64,000 nucleotides of DNA from Ischnura elegans (lineage: Eukaryota > Arthropoda > Insecta > Odonata > Coenagrionidae): assembly GCF_921293095.1 (NCBI RefSeq), contig NC_060254.1, forward strand, positions 105,548,917 through 105,612,916, in the 5' to 3' direction. The position numbers were made by a program, and so were the translations under genes. The notes under the pieces were generated by a model. The model made no database searches, was not told the origin of the DNA, and was given only the letters and a program-made list of their open reading frames with translations. Positions 1-12,625 of this stretch are shown one piece after another; the first letter of the stretch is position 1, and the number at the start of each line of letters is the position of its first letter.

Positions 1-842
1 CAAAAGTCTCTTCTTCTCGCTCAGTGGAACCGTGACGAACGATTTTCCGCTAGCTTTTAGCGTTGTAGAACGACATATTGGCCTAAAACACACTTTATAT
101 GTAGATTTTTTTGCTGGCATCCATGCTGCCACGGACATTCAAATAATTCAGCAGACGCTGTGAGTCACTGGATTTAAGGACTTTGGGGAGGAGGGTGTTC
201 AGTGCAGAGGAGTGCCCTACGTAAGGCATTGCATTATTGTATCAATCATCATATAAGCCTTCGTATTCGATCGTTATTAATTACGACGCGGATCCGAGGC
301 GGCTAGAGCCATTTGAATTTCTTTTGCCAGTCGTAATAAATTGCTAATTATTCCATGAAAACTATTTGGAGTCACATCGTGAAGGTATTATGACCCAACA
401 GTTAATATTTACCTCATTGTAACTCAACTTTTGTGTCGTAATACATGTCGAAATTTGTGTTTTTCCTTTGAAAGATGGGAATATGCCCTACCGCCAAACC
501 TCGTCAGAATACTGTTAAGTTTTTTTTAATGAATTTAATACAATTCGACATGATATCCATCCAGCGTAATATTTTGCTATGATTAAAATACAATGAATTT
601 CCTCTAATTAATAGTTCTTCTCATCAAATTCACTTTTGTATGTACCATAACCAATCGTTAATCATGCTATTACATTTTTTATATTGAAGTAGACGTGCAC
701 CACTTTTGTATATGCATTTAAAAATCTTGGGAGATCCATTACAAAGCGGTTATCTAAGATACTGTGCATTTCGAGTGCAGGTAAAACTTAGTTTTTCTTT
801 GAGAAATATAGTTTTTGCTCGAAGCGTTGAATTATCCTCTCA
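1..842. other. Unassigned AT-rich DNA
   Basis: No reading frame, RNA gene or repeat boundary could be supported here. A slightly GC-richer patch lies near 284-310. It may be intron or intergenic DNA. Confidence 0.5.
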
Positions 843-1060
843 GATGATGCGTCGTCTGCATCGAAGCGGCGCGGCGCTCTCGTAACAAGGTCACCTACCG
901 CTGACGTCACACGGCGATTACCCATCATTCATACTTACCCGTCGCGTTTTTTCGCGCTTGAAATTTTTCACTTTTCATTTGATCCCAAAAAATATATATC
1001 GTCATTAAAAAATCTAAAAGCGGGAAATACATACTCCAGGAGTAAAAATCTTTCGATTAA
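843..1060 (-). repeat. Dispersed repeat, copy 1 (inverted relative to 46.1-46.3 kb)
   Basis: This stretch holds, in order, a CG-rich start, a block reading AAGGTCACCT, a TGACGTCACACGG block, a CTTACCCGTCGCGTTTT block, a GCGCTTGAAATTTTTCA block and an ACTCCAGGAGTA block. The same blocks recur in reverse complement around 46,098-46,335. This supports a dispersed repeat, perhaps SINE- or MITE-like. No terminal repeats or target duplication could be fixed, so the class is unknown. Confidence 0.55.
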
Positions 1061-1110
1061 GGCAATTAAAAAAATTGGAAACCAACCTATTGTGCTAAAA
1101 CCCACTGAGA

Positions 1111-1160
1111 AAAAAATCATTCGGGGGGATCCGGGTTCGAATCCTGGCGAATGATTTTTT
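1111..1160 (+). ncRNA. T-arm-like hairpin (tRNA-related repeat)
   Basis: A perfect 13-bp stem (1111-1123 with 1148-1160, ending in a T run) encloses a tRNA T-arm-like stem-loop, CCGGGTTCGAATCCTGG, with a good pol III B box. The arrangement resembles a tRNA acceptor/T-arm minihelix. Related B-box sequences followed by T runs occur at 41,944-42,019 (minus) and 42,100-42,165, with a weaker one near 43,750-43,790. This looks like a tRNA-derived repeat family rather than a functional tRNA gene. Confidence 0.4.
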
Positions 1161-1796
1161 ATCCGTGGATTTTTCGCACAATGATGGCTGGATATTATGC
1201 TGATTTAGCATTTGACATCGGGATACATGTCTCACTCTCGTTGGCGCTAATTTAACTAAACTTTCAATGGGCATTGGAGCTAATCATTCATGACATGAGT
1301 TACAGGACAAGACCGTGCCTTTTATTATTTTTTATTCATATACTTCACCACTGAAGTTGAAACGTTTGAAAAAATATAATATATTTATTCAATTTTTAGC
1401 ATTTCATACTTTCAATTTCATATTTTTTTCGCAAATGGAGTTTTCACGCTTATCTTTTACGTGTCCGTACTCGATACTGAAGCCTTTATACAGGTGAAAA
1501 ATAAGAGAACCGAATATTACTATCATATTATTCTCAAAGTTCCTCTCATTATAAATTGATAGACCCTTCACTTTCCCCTTGACCTGTAGGCACAACAGAG
1601 CCATATTTTTCGGACGTTATTGTAAAATAATGCTTCGATGATTTACTACTCCGACTTCCTTATTTCCCTAAAGGATTTTATTTCCGTATTTTTTTCAGCA
1701 TTCAAGCAAAATATACCACTTTCGTCTGTCAACTATATATTTACCTAGTATCGAACAAGCCCATTCCCACGAATATTACATCTTTGGGGGTATCCA

Positions 1797-2379
1797 TTAA
1801 CCCTTTCGACACAGTGGTGTTGTTGCCTTAGCATGACTTGTGGACTGAGCCCCAAGGGTCTCTTCTGTCCCCTCTGTACGGACCATTTTGCAGGACATTG
1901 GTTAAGAAGGGTCTCACGGATAATCACACTCCCTCAGCGCCAATCATTTTCGACTTTTCCGCATTATCTCGGGCTCAAAGTATAGTTGGTCTTCCTACTT
2001 TCCGGGTTGATAGCCCTAGCAGCGGAATTGGTTCCGGGTCAACTCATGATTAGTTTATGTGAATTTTCTACATGGATAATTGTTGTTTGCCCGTATGTTG
2101 CAGTCTTCGAATTCAATTCCTCGGTTTCTTTCTGTGCATTGTCAACTTTTGAACGGAGCTCTACCGTCCTAATTAACGGATTTAATGCATCAACAATTTA
2201 TATGTTGTTGGTCCAGATAAGACTTCGCGTAGCCTCGACCGGCATAAAAGGGCAACGAAACGGATATTTACGGCATTCCTTGGCCTGCGTCGGAAAATAT
2301 GTGACGAATATTTGCAACTTTCGCCTTCTGTGTCATAAACCGTCCAGACGACTTACTTTTTTAGTAGTGAAAAGGTTAA
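1797..2379. mobile_element. TTAA-flanked, piggyBac-like MITE (decayed)
   Basis: The left end reads TTAA then CCCTTTCGACACAGTGGTG. The right end is a decayed CGAAAGGG-TTAA (here GTGAAAAGG-TTAA). The sister copy at 60,879-61,465 keeps perfect ends. TTAA target duplication and CCC-starting inverted ends are typical of piggyBac-like elements. No transposase is encoded. Because both long duplicates carry it at the same place, this insertion predates the duplication. Confidence 0.7.
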
Positions 2380-4070
2380 TTAGATGTGGCGTTTAGGAGG
2401 GGCGAGAGGGTCGAGTCGATTCTCACCCAATCTCACGTGCGGGACCAGGGGGTCCTTGCGAGTATCACGTAATTTTTTTCTAAAACAATGATAAAATATT
2501 GCTTTTTAATAAATCTAACGAATGAAGGTTAGATTATGGTATTTACACTAAACATACGTTTTCAATTCCGTCGCGATAATAACGCATGGACATGCGTCAT
2601 GGTTTTAGGTTATTGATTTTTTATTTTACCACTAAGATAACCCGTGAAATATAGAAATAAGGTTCGCTTGACTGCCTCCTTTGTTTCCAGTATCAAGTTC
2701 AACGATTTATGTGAAGAGGGAAGGTAATTTTTATGCAAATATTGACTCTGATTATTGATTAAAAATTATCTTCCGTATTAATTTATCCAAAATAAACTAG
2801 ATAAAGTTAAATCGTGATCTCGGTGGAACAAAGCAACTTTGGATTTGTACAAATTGGAATTCAAAGAATCATGTTCAACTTGTAATTTTATACTATATCG
2901 TGTGGTCAATAAAATCATTTTTTTTAGTTATATATTTAAATTTTGCTGCCTGCCTATTTTTTAAAACAAAAAAATTGATACGGTGTAATAATTCCAAAAA
3001 TGTTTGTTTGCTATGTATTTCTTTGGTACTGCTTATTCTACGAATTCTCTAGTGTTGCTATTATAATACTTAAAGTTATATATTTCTAAGTCAGTTTACA
3101 TATTTATACAAATCTTTCACTGCTAAAATAAAGTGGATATAAAGAATTCCACATTAAAGTACAATGATTTCATCTGTTACGAGAGATTTTAATATACCTA
3201 CCCTATTCAATATCACTTTAGAAAGCTCCCAAAAAAATAGACTTGTTTAAAAGTCACTAAACAAATATGTGAATTTCTATAGAATTTTTTGGGTGTCCTT
3301 CTTTTTAAATAAACAGCCTTTGTTTTAGCATCCATTCCCACGATTTATACAGACAGACGGGTATAATATTTTTAGTCATTCCAACTCAATTTCAAAAATG
3401 CTTGTCCCGTAGGGTGTCAGATTTTGATGAATTCATGGTTGATAGTTTATAGTTGAACCTGTAGGTCATACTACTACGATATAGACTACCAGTCTACGAG
3501 TACACGTCTATACACTAGTATTAAAAGTAATCGGAAAGCCGCACGGGAGAAAAAGTAAACGTTCAAATATTTCCAAAAAATATCATTCAGGAGTTGATTT
3601 ATATTTAATTTATGTGATTCTAAGGCAATGATTGAGCCTGCATTCTAAAGATTAAATGCTTGGGCCACTTCCGAGATGGGTTATTTGAAAAAAGTTGATT
3701 TGTTGAACAATGTTTTAAATATTTAGACATAACAATAATAGATAGGTGCACTCTAGCAATATTTTACTCAAAGTGACTACCGAAAGGACTTATCACTAAA
3801 ATAAGCAATAAATAATGTCTCTACGACAATTTGATAGTTAAATTGTTGGATTTATATGATTTAGCGCAATTTTTTTAGAAAAATAATCGGTAAACTATTA
3901 AAACCACATATAAAAAAAAGATCTCACGGTATTTAGTGTGTGGTTGATGAAGATCCATACAGGTATCAAAATCTCAGTCTCTTAGGGACAAACGCTTGTT
4001 GAATTAAGGTGGATTGACCCATGTTTAATAATCTAACCCCCGAATTTAACTTAATTTTTTGCTCTCTTCT
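2380..4070. other. AT-rich part of the duplicated segment
   Basis: No convincing coding or RNA feature is visible. The stretch is conserved in the second copy (about 61,466-63,150). It ends in a polypyrimidine tract and AG at 4071-4072 that begin the putative exon series, so it may be promoter and first intron of that transcript. Confidence 0.4.
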
Positions 4071-5114
4071 AGGTGCAGCCAATCCCCGGACATGAGGGGA
4101 AGAATGAAAGGTGGAGCAGGAAGAATAAAGAAGAGAAGAAGACGATGGCCTCGCGGGACATCCAATGCTAATTCCTTTTATGTTTTTCGGAGAGATTTGA
4201 CTCGAATTTTAATCCTCATTTTTGCTCTTTCAATTTCAGAATGAATATTGAAGAGTATGAACACCATTCATCGACTTGAGTTGAAGGCTGGTAAGAGTGC
4301 AGTTTTCCTCGGGCGCTGTGCATTGCCGTATATTTTCATCAGGTTTACATCAGGTAATCTTGAACGTGAAATGGTAAAATACAGAAGACCTAGACCACAC
4401 AACAGGAGTTTTGAGAGACTCCTGGTGGAAAGTGAATTCACCCTCGATTATCAAAGCACGAGCTCTAGGTATCAAAAGTGCACGAAAGGTAACGGCTCGA
4501 AGGAGCAAGTTTAAAAAGGTTTCGAAACAGCGCTGAAACAAAGGTACCACAAAGTGCACTTTCAAGTTATTTACTACGAATGAGACCGGTCCCAGGAGAC
4601 ATAGAATGCATTCTTAGGTAGGAATTCCACGTGGGTATTTTTGTTTGTAGTTTTTTTTAAGGTATTTGGGTGGGTTTTGTACTAACACCATTTATTGCAG
4701 GAGTGAAGAATGAAGAAAGAAGACGTAGCTGAGGCCCCGAAGATTGAAGACATCGAAGGGGGCCTCGAAGAATGAAGAGGGAAGATAATGTTTGTGTGTA
4801 TCGGGAATGAGTGGATATTGATAATCACTCGCCTGAACTGGGTTTACTTTTTTTGTATTTAATTGTAACATGTCTGTAACTCCTTCCCTTCCAGCCATGA
4901 AGATTGAAGACATCAAATTGAGCTCGAAGAACGGCAAGAATACGAGAACGTGTGTTTTTTCATCTATCGTGTGATTTCGTGTGATATTTTTCTGCGTGTG
5001 ATGATTTATATTTGCGTGTGCTGCGAGTATTTTTCCGTTGCGTCGCGTTAGGGTTTGCGTGTTAGTGTTATTTATTTATTTGTTTGTGCATGCACTAATC
5101 TTACCTCTTCACAG

Positions 5115-6353
5115 ATTCAAGCCATCGCTGGACTTAGAGGAAGGAAGAGTGAAGACTGCACGAAGAAGAGGAGATTGAAGACGCAAGTATTCACGGAAGA
5201 AAGAAGAGAAGCATCGTAAGAAGACGTGTGCGATATTTGCGGCTTAGTTTTGGGCCCTTATGGCCAATGAAAAAAAAATATGCGTAAGGCTAGGCGTTTA
5301 TTCCGTGCGTTAGTTTTAGTTATTTTTTGCCGCGGTTTTGCATTACGGATTCCATTGCGTCATTCAGGAATGTGGCTGTGGCTAGGTAGGAAATTTATGA
5401 TTTCCTATCGATGCCATTGTCTCGTTCTTGTGTGATGCTTTGGAGCGGTGCAAATCCTCGGAAGGGTTATTTATTTGTGTATGCACTAACCCGCTCTCTC
5501 CCTAGGTCCGCAAGCCATCGCTGGATGTGAAGAGAAGAATGAAGATTCATCGGAAGAACAGAAGACAGAAGAGGATGGCATCGCGGTACCAGAAGAAGGC
5601 GACATCTTAGCTTTGGGCCCTTTAGGCCAATGAACATAAATTTGCGTAAGGCTAGGCGTTTTATCCGTGCGTTAGCTTTAGTTTTTTTGTGCCGTGGGTT
5701 TGCATTACAAATTCCATTGCGTCATGCAGGAATGTGGCTGTGACTAGGTAGGAAATTCATGATTTCCTATCGATGCCATTGTCTCGTTCTTGTGTGATGC
5801 TTTGGAGCGGTGCAAATCCTCGGAAGGGTTATTTATTTGTGTATGCACTAACCCGCTCTCTCCCTAGGTCCGCAAGCCATCGCTGGATGTGAAGAGAAGA
5901 ATGAAGATTCATCGGAAGAATAGAAGACAGAAGAGGATGGCATCGCGGAACCAGAAGAAGGCGACATCTTAGCTTTGGGCCCTTTAGGCCAATGAACATA
6001 AATTTGCGTAAGGCTAGGCGTTTTTTCCGTGCGTTAGCTTTAGTTTTTTGTGCCGTGGTTTTGCATTACAAATTCCATTGCGTCATGCAGGAATGTGGCT
6101 GTGACTAGGTAGGAAAATCATGATTTCCTATCGATGCCATTGTCTCGTTCTTGTGTGATGCTTTGGAGTGGTGCAAATCCTCGGAAGGGTTATTTATTTG
6201 TGTATGCACTAACCCGCTCTCTCCCTAGGTCCGCAAGCCATCGCTTGACATGCTGAGAAAAGGAGAAAGAAGACACTTGGAAGAAGATGGGATGGTGCAC
6301 CTCACCGAGCCGGCTTCTTGCGGCTCTACAGGAGTTGCAGCAGATAAGGAGCG
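5115..6353 (+). repeat. Tandem exon-intron array (about 361-bp period)
   Basis: Acceptors at 5115, 5506, 5868 and 6229 repeat at intervals of 391, 362 and 361 bp. Each is preceded by a TGCATGCACTAA or TGTATGCACTAACC branch-like sequence. Units share the exon start AGCCATCGCT, GAAGA-rich bodies, the intron donor TGCGTAAGGCTAGG, and an intronic 8-bp hairpin (TAGGAAAT / ATTTCCTA). Whole units including introns are near identical, so they arose by recent tandem duplication of an exon together with its intron. Confidence 0.85.
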
Positions 6354-7221
6354 GTATGATCTCATAATATTCATTCAAATTTGGTTCATTTTTCCCATAT
6401 AAATTTTTTAATTAACGAGTTGTTTGAGAATGTTCAATGTTACATTCATTAGCGGAACTCAATTGTGCTTACACTGAACTTCTAATTTGTTCATAATGCC
6501 ATTAAAATGAACAAATGAACTTAGTATCCTCCTCAATTTAGTCATTGACTAATCAGTTTGAAAATTGTACTTGGTACTTAGTAACTGGAAGTGATTTATA
6601 ATTTTATGGATCTATTCTAACTTAGAATTGAATTGAAAAGTTATGAAAAAATATTTCCAATGGGCAAAATATTTTTTTTGCCAACATTTTTCTGGATGAC
6701 TTATAATAACACATAAACGTATTTTCTTTACAAATGTTTTCGAGTCAAAATATCACCTCCCTTAAAAGTCTTCGCAAAATATTTTCAAATTATAAAGCAG
6801 ACCAAATAACTTTTATTTGTAATTAGTATCTAATTATCTGCTTATTCATAACAAATGATATTTTCCATCATGATTTTTCACTCTGAATCAGAGTTATTTA
6901 ACTTTTTTAGTTTTTGAAAGGTTACCCATTTCAAAATCTGTCCTTCATTTTTCCTATTCAAGGGAGATATAGTTCCATTCAATTGGAATCATTTTATAAA
7001 AATAAGTATTATTAATTAATAGAATATTATTTTAATTTCCTCTGCAATACGGGAAACGTTATTTTACACCCCAAGTTTTTTAAATCTAATTCAAAGGTGA
7101 GCATATTCTCACTGTGACGCCCATGCGCCATAAGAAAATATATCGATTGAATCGGCCATGAGGCCGATTTTCAAGCGTATTGGTTTGTCTCTTTATGAGT
7201 GTTCGTTTTTTTCAATTACAG
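6354..7221 (+). other. Putative intron of the non-coding transcript
   Basis: AT-rich DNA with no coding potential. It begins at the GTATGA donor after 6353 and ends at a TTTTTTTCAATTACAG acceptor. Confidence 0.35.
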
Positions 7222-7320
7222 AGTTCGATGGATCGTATTGTGTGAGTTGACTACTCGAGGCCTCGATGAAAGCACGTGCAAAGAGATCGAAAGAATACAG
7301 CTCGTTGCCGCAAGCAGACG

Positions 7321-8678
7321 GTAAGATTTCACTCGTTTCTCTTCCAAGTTTTGAGTTCAGTTCAGAACCAATATTTAGTGATCACATAGGTACACTATGA
7401 TTTTTACATTCAGGAACCTCGATGATAAAAGTAACGATTGCGTGAGAAAATAAGTTAATATTTTCACATTTCCTACGCGAAAATATTTAATTCAACCGCA
7501 CCCAAAATTAAAAGTTCGCGCTTTTTTTGTAAGACTCACAAAACTAAAATCCTGCGCTGAATCTCAAGGCATTGATTGGTTGGCGACGACGATAGCGTTT
7601 GCTTTCATATATTTCGATTTGAAACTTCATTCCTGAGAAACTATATAATTCGAATGAAGGACAGTTATGGGAATTGTCGTCAATCTATCATAAGTATATA
7701 CTTTGCTGTTTAATTTTTTCATTGTAATACGGAGGTCGAGGTTTCCATATTGGCCTTGCTTTTAGTAACTCAGCATCCGTCATGCGCGCTCAAGTAATAA
7801 CTTCCTCGGAGACCCTATCTGAGTGAAACATGAGATTCCGGTCATATTTTCTACCTATCTGAATTTTCCGTGAAATGTATATTCCGAGTATAAGTGCCAT
7901 ATTTTAAAAAAAGTCGCAAAAATAATGTAATGATACTCATTTTTGTTTAATTTTGGGTACTTATTTTCCGTTGACGCTTTTTTCCTTGCTGTTAAATATT
8001 TATTAAGCCAATGGTGTCAGGAAATTCAGTATATATTTTTCATTTTTTTCGGCTGTTTTGTTTCTGATGTGATTACTTAGACCTCTGGTTCTTTGCATGA
8101 TCTTGAGAAATAATTTATATTATTTCTTTCGTATCATTAGACTTAAATATTAAATTAATTTCCCACAAGAAATTATTAATAATACATTCTCCTGGATAGC
8201 TGTTTTATCCTTAATAAGGATGCCATATTTGTAACTTCTGTTTTCGTCTTTTTAAATAATTTCATCGTGTTGATTTTTATAATTTCATTATTGTTTTCCA
8301 TTTCATAAAATAGTACATAAATTTTTGCTATCAATTTTTAGTAAAACCCATGAAGTACAAGTAGGTCGTAAAAAAAGTTATATTAATAACACACTCAGCT
8401 CACTGTAATGATTACCGGGAAAATTTTTAATATTGCCCAATATATCTTTAAAATTTTTAATGAATAAAGAAAATACATTGAAATATCGCCGATTTGATAA
8501 GCGTCAAAGAATTTGGAATTACACACTCTTGCATTTTTTTAATTTTAAAAATTTCTACACGCTTAAAAATTAATATTTTCTAAACGTCTTTCTCGAAATG
8601 ATATTTCTGAGCTGAGAGTCAACTTTTTATGTCTCTCCTTTGTTGGATTATGAGAATTTTTTTGTTATATTACCACAG
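7321..8678 (+). other. Putative intron of the non-coding transcript
   Basis: It starts with the strong donor GTAAGAT and ends with TATTACCACAG. It is AT-rich, and I see no feature inside. Confidence 0.35.
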
Positions 8679-9030
8679 GTCAAGCTTGTGGACAACGACA
8701 GCGATTGCTTTTGGAGACAACTGTTCAGGTCCATGAAATTGACACCTGAAGGTTACTGTGCCGAAAACTAGAGAATTGAGGATTTTATCGTGAAGAAATG
8801 AAGAATGAAGATAGGAAGAAAGAAGACACCAAGCCTGAAGATAGTTGTATTTTTTGCATTTTTTGTTGCAATTATTGTACAGGGTCTTTGTATATTATTT
8901 ATTAATGCATGTTTTTTTTCCAGCTATAGTTAGGATTTGCGGCAGGAGAGTAGGGATCTTATATTGCGTCCTACCGTCGAGTAGAAATAACACAGATTAG
9001 GCAGGTCTTCATGTATCGTGGCCACGATTC

Positions 9031-11870
9031 CGTATTTAGGCGTTTAATTAATTCATACGTATAAAGTAGCATTTAGGTAGGCAGGGCTGTATGAATGGAT
9101 GAATGTGATTTTATGAATGAGTGAATGGAATGTGATTTTATGAGTGAGTGTGTGCTTGTAGTAGTAGTGGTACTAATGGTAGTGTTAGTAGCAATACTGA
9201 CACTAACTCTCCCTTCCTTTCACTAAAAATCCCTCCCCACCCTCCCTCCCCCTCAAAATCCAAACTGCTCCCTCTACGTGGGGAGGGGGATAAACAGAGG
9301 AAAGTCTAATTGTCCAATCAATTGTTGATTTTAATGAATCATTTATGTCATCTTCTGCTTGAATTACAGCATTGGACTTTCCTCTGGCTAAAGCAGTATG
9401 GTATCCTAGTGCAATTTCAAGTTCTGTATTTGTGCTTTGTATTTAGGAGGTTTGAAGTGATAGAATGTTATCTAATTTTTTGCTTGTGCAATTTTGTTCT
9501 GTTTATAATGTTTTCATTTTTTTATTCTTTTGGTTGAAATATGCTTCATGGTGACATTACTGATTTATTTTTCATTCACTTTTTTATTATTTTAGCTGAT
9601 TTTATCCACCAATTTTTGGTACTGTTTTTTTTTAATATTTTCTCATTACTATGATATGGTGAATAAGTATTACTGTGTTCTTTTAAGGAATTAAAGTGAT
9701 ATAATAATTATTTTCTGTATTCATTCATTTTCACTGCTCTTGATAATGTTGTGTTGTGTAATGGTATATTCTATAAAATTAAATATTAACTTGTATTCCC
9801 ATTTAAGCATATTTTTTGTAAAATACGTTTTTGTTCCTCCTTTTCGTTGGTACTGGGGATCTTTTGTTAGATCCATGATTCAACCGTCGCAACATGCTAA
9901 AATATGGCAACAATTGTTCTATTACCTTTGTGCATATTATTTTTTGTAAGTATAAGTAGAATTAGCTTGAATTAATAAAAATTTGAAGTACTGCTCTTTC
10001 TGAATCCCTTTTTTGTTAGGCTTTTCTTCGATGCTGTTATTATGTGCCCAGTCAGAGTTTCTAACCTGCCATCCATGTTGACGGCTTCCGCTGAGAGTAT
10101 CAATATTGTAAGATGATGTTTGTCTCATTTACTGGTGAAAAATTTATAATGGTATTTTTACTCCTGGTTTTCATTTTAGTTACACTAACACCACACAGTA
10201 GAAGTTAGAATATTGTTGACCTCACAATGTGGGTCCATATGTAAAATTTTGCATGGGTTTTGCATGCTTAAAAATTTCGAGATTGAAAAACTTCTGAATA
10301 CCTAGGTGAAAATGACACAACCGCGGTTAAAGGTCTTGAGAAAATGAATACACTACTTTTTAATCAAAGAGGACTACCATGGCCCTATTGAGGACTCAGG
10401 GGTGGTCACCACCCATGTGAAAGGGATGGCATAAGCAGCATGGTTGCTAAGATGTCCAAGTTTCCAGGTGTGCTCAAGTCAATTTACCGATATTGTAAAA
10501 ATGTGATCGCCAGGGTTCATGCGTGCGGCAAATGTTTATGATGTTTAATTTGCTCTACCTGGGCAGCCGAACTGACTTACCATAGCCTTTTTGCTTGGAA
10601 AAGTTATTGACGAGGTCTGCAAATCACCCAGTTCACCACCAACGGCTATATGGAGGTCATTTGTTATTGACGCATGAGGTGGAGTATCTGGACAAGCAAG
10701 GTGTCAACCCTAGTCTTGGACTATTGAATGACTATATGCTATGCAGGTATGGTTTTTTTGCAGCGGTTTCACCTTTTTTCACATGTCACCTTTCTTACGC
10801 GCTGCAGTGCTTTCACTCCTAATTCGGCATTTGGGATTTTTCATAAAATGAATTGATGAATGAAGTATGTGATTCTTAAATCAATATTCATATATCTGAA
10901 AGTCATAATTTAATGTAAAAAAATCACAAATTTTTGCCTCCAATATTAGAAAGAGGATCTTCTGTTTGTCCTCTGTGTTGCCACCCATCGCGAATTTAAA
11001 TGGGTTTACTAAAGTCGCCACTCACGTCGCTGACGGACATATATATCCGAGTTTGATGGGGAAATAAAGCGTAATTAGGAGCATCCACTGAAATTTACAT
11101 TCATGATGATGTGATTTATCAAATAGTGCAACTGCAGATCGATAAAATCTTTAAAATAAAGACACTTAATTTACATACGTTTTGCTTTGGGGGCTATATA
11201 TTTTTTTAATTTATCACTATTCCTCTTGTTAATAGTGCTTTATGTTTTTGCTATATATATGCATACTGGGGGGATATGCATAGTCTTCGTCTATCTATAT
11301 ATGACTCAAGATAAGAAAATAAGCATAGGATTCGATGCGGATATTTATTATGTGTCATGTATTCGCATTTTTAATTGAGGTATATTTAACTAAAAACCAC
11401 CGTTTGACGGACTAAAGATACTTAACTTAAATTCAATCTTCGAAAGCGCTTACTATTCTATTTAAGAATAAACTAAAAATACAGGCGGAGTAATCTGAAG
11501 TAATGTAGGACTGTAAATAAAGCATATGTTTCGATAGAGAGGTTCTTTAATTTGCCTTTCAATTTCTTTTTATCAGAATGTGCCTGACTTTAACTCTTAA
11601 TTTGATTGAAGAAAAGACAAGGTAGTATTCTCGCATTATAATTCAATACATAGTCATTAATTTCATTAAACTTCAGGTTTGAGCTCATACCCTCAATGGC
11701 TAACGTTCAACTTGGTAAGCCTGGAGATGAATTTTAAGGAATATAAGCGGATGTGAACATTAGGAACAACAGTGTTAAGTGGTTACAAGATAATAAATGA
11801 ACCAGAATATATACCCACTATATAAAATGTGTAAAATATTTACAAAGTATACAATACTAGCTGATCCAGC
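9031..11870. other. Unassigned AT-rich DNA
   Basis: A pyrimidine-rich then purine-rich patch lies at 9,205-9,300. Short open frames around 9,310-9,950 and 10,595-10,822 match no family I recognise and have AT-driven composition. I see no supported gene. Confidence 0.4.
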
Positions 11871-12196
11871 CAGTGGCATAGAGAGGGAGGGGGGTTTGGG
11901 GGATAACCCCCCCAGCTCTGGGGGGGATAACCCCCCCAGAGCTCAGAGAAATCTTTAAGTTTAATTCATTATACTTGATTGGATTGATATTACCAATAAA
12001 ATAGCGTAGGGATTAATAAGTTACCCCTCACAAAGCTGTAAAACTCACCATTTTCAACCATTTATCTTAAAAATCTGCAATTTACTAATCTCGCACCTAC
12101 CACTTATCCTGGAGGGTATTCAATACCCCCACACACCTCAGTATTATTTGCACCTAAACCCTCCCCCTCCTGTCTTAATTCCTGGCTGCTCCCCTG
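11871..12196 (+). mobile_element. hAT-type MITE (CAGTGGC family), decayed
   Basis: It begins CAGTGGCATAGAGAGGG and ends CTGGCTGCTCCCCTG. It shares its internal text (GAGCTCAGAGAAAT, GGATTAAT, AAAACTCACCATTTT, CCTGGAGGGTAT) with copies at 12,950, 37,150 and 38,488. Flanks GATCCAGC and CATCTCGC agree at five of eight positions, so the target duplication is weak. No coding capacity. Confidence 0.65.
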
Positions 12197-12199
12197 CAT

Positions 12200-12625
12200 C
12201 TCGCAACAGGGCAAGCAAAGGTGTTAGAAGATTAAAAGCAACCTGTATGTCTTTTTTGAAGGGTTATTCAAAATGGTTACTTTACGCGGTTTTCAGATGT
12301 CAGTGCGGTTTCAAGGAACAAATTCACAAAATAGATAATATAGGAGCATCATATATTTTTCAATTTTATAAGCAGTGAAATTTTCATCTTCCATATTATT
12401 TTTATTATGAAATTACTATTTTTATTAACTTTTATCCAATTTTTAAGATCCAGAATAGAAACAAAATCCATTTCCCAGCATGCAATTCCTAAATTTTTCC
12501 GGGGGAGGATGGGCTCGATTCCACGGGTAAGGGGAGCCCTTGCCGAGGGCCCCTAACCACCTCTGACAGCCCCTACAAGGAGGGACTAGAAGAGGGCGCC
12601 TGAGGGTAACCTCCCAGCAGTAGTG
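12200..12625 (+). repeat. Dispersed repeat related to 24.86-25.03 and 25.33-25.65 kb
   Basis: Shared blocks in the same order: GAAGGGTTATT, a CAGTGCGGTTTCAAGG-like block, TAGATAATA, AAGCAGTGAAATT, a TTATGAAATTACTATTTTTATTAA block, and a GC-rich end with GGGCCC and CCGAGGGCCCC. The element class is unresolved. Confidence 0.6.

Larger units (their letters stand above)
1661..4927 (+). repeat. 3.3-kb direct duplication, copy 1
   Basis: This segment matches 60,743-64,000 in the same orientation, with only scattered substitutions and small indels by eye. The offset drifts from 59,082 at the left to 59,073 at the right. It contains a TTAA-flanked MITE, about 1.7 kb of AT-rich DNA, and the first exons of the putative non-coding transcript. 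Similarity starts at about 1,661/60,743. The right limit cannot be seen because copy 2 runs off the window. Confidence 0.92.
4073..9030 (+). ncRNA. Putative spliced long non-coding RNA with GAAGA-rich exons
   Basis: A run of purine-rich segments, each preceded by a polypyrimidine tract plus AG and several followed by good donors, suggests a multi-exon transcript. Best exons: 4240-4290 (donor GTAAGAG), 4701-4789, 4895-4949, 5115-5215 or -5283, 5506-5645, 5868-6007, 6229-6353 (donor GTATGA), 7222-7320 (donor GTAAGAT), and acceptors at 8677 and 8932. Exon 4240-4290 has stops in all three frames, and exon 4701 differs by 7 nt between the two duplicates, which argues against coding. GAAGA-rich exons resemble splicing enhancers. 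Ends, strand of use and expression are inferred; a decayed coding gene or an intron-bearing repeat is possible. Confidence 0.45.

Noticed and set aside
1745..2396. Overlapping open frames conserved in both long duplicates, read as a gene
   Set aside because: They fall inside the TTAA-flanked MITE and differ in frame and length between copies.
11895..11945. G runs as regulatory G-quadruplexes
   Set aside because: They belong to the ends of decayed MITEs shared across the window and show no independent conservation.
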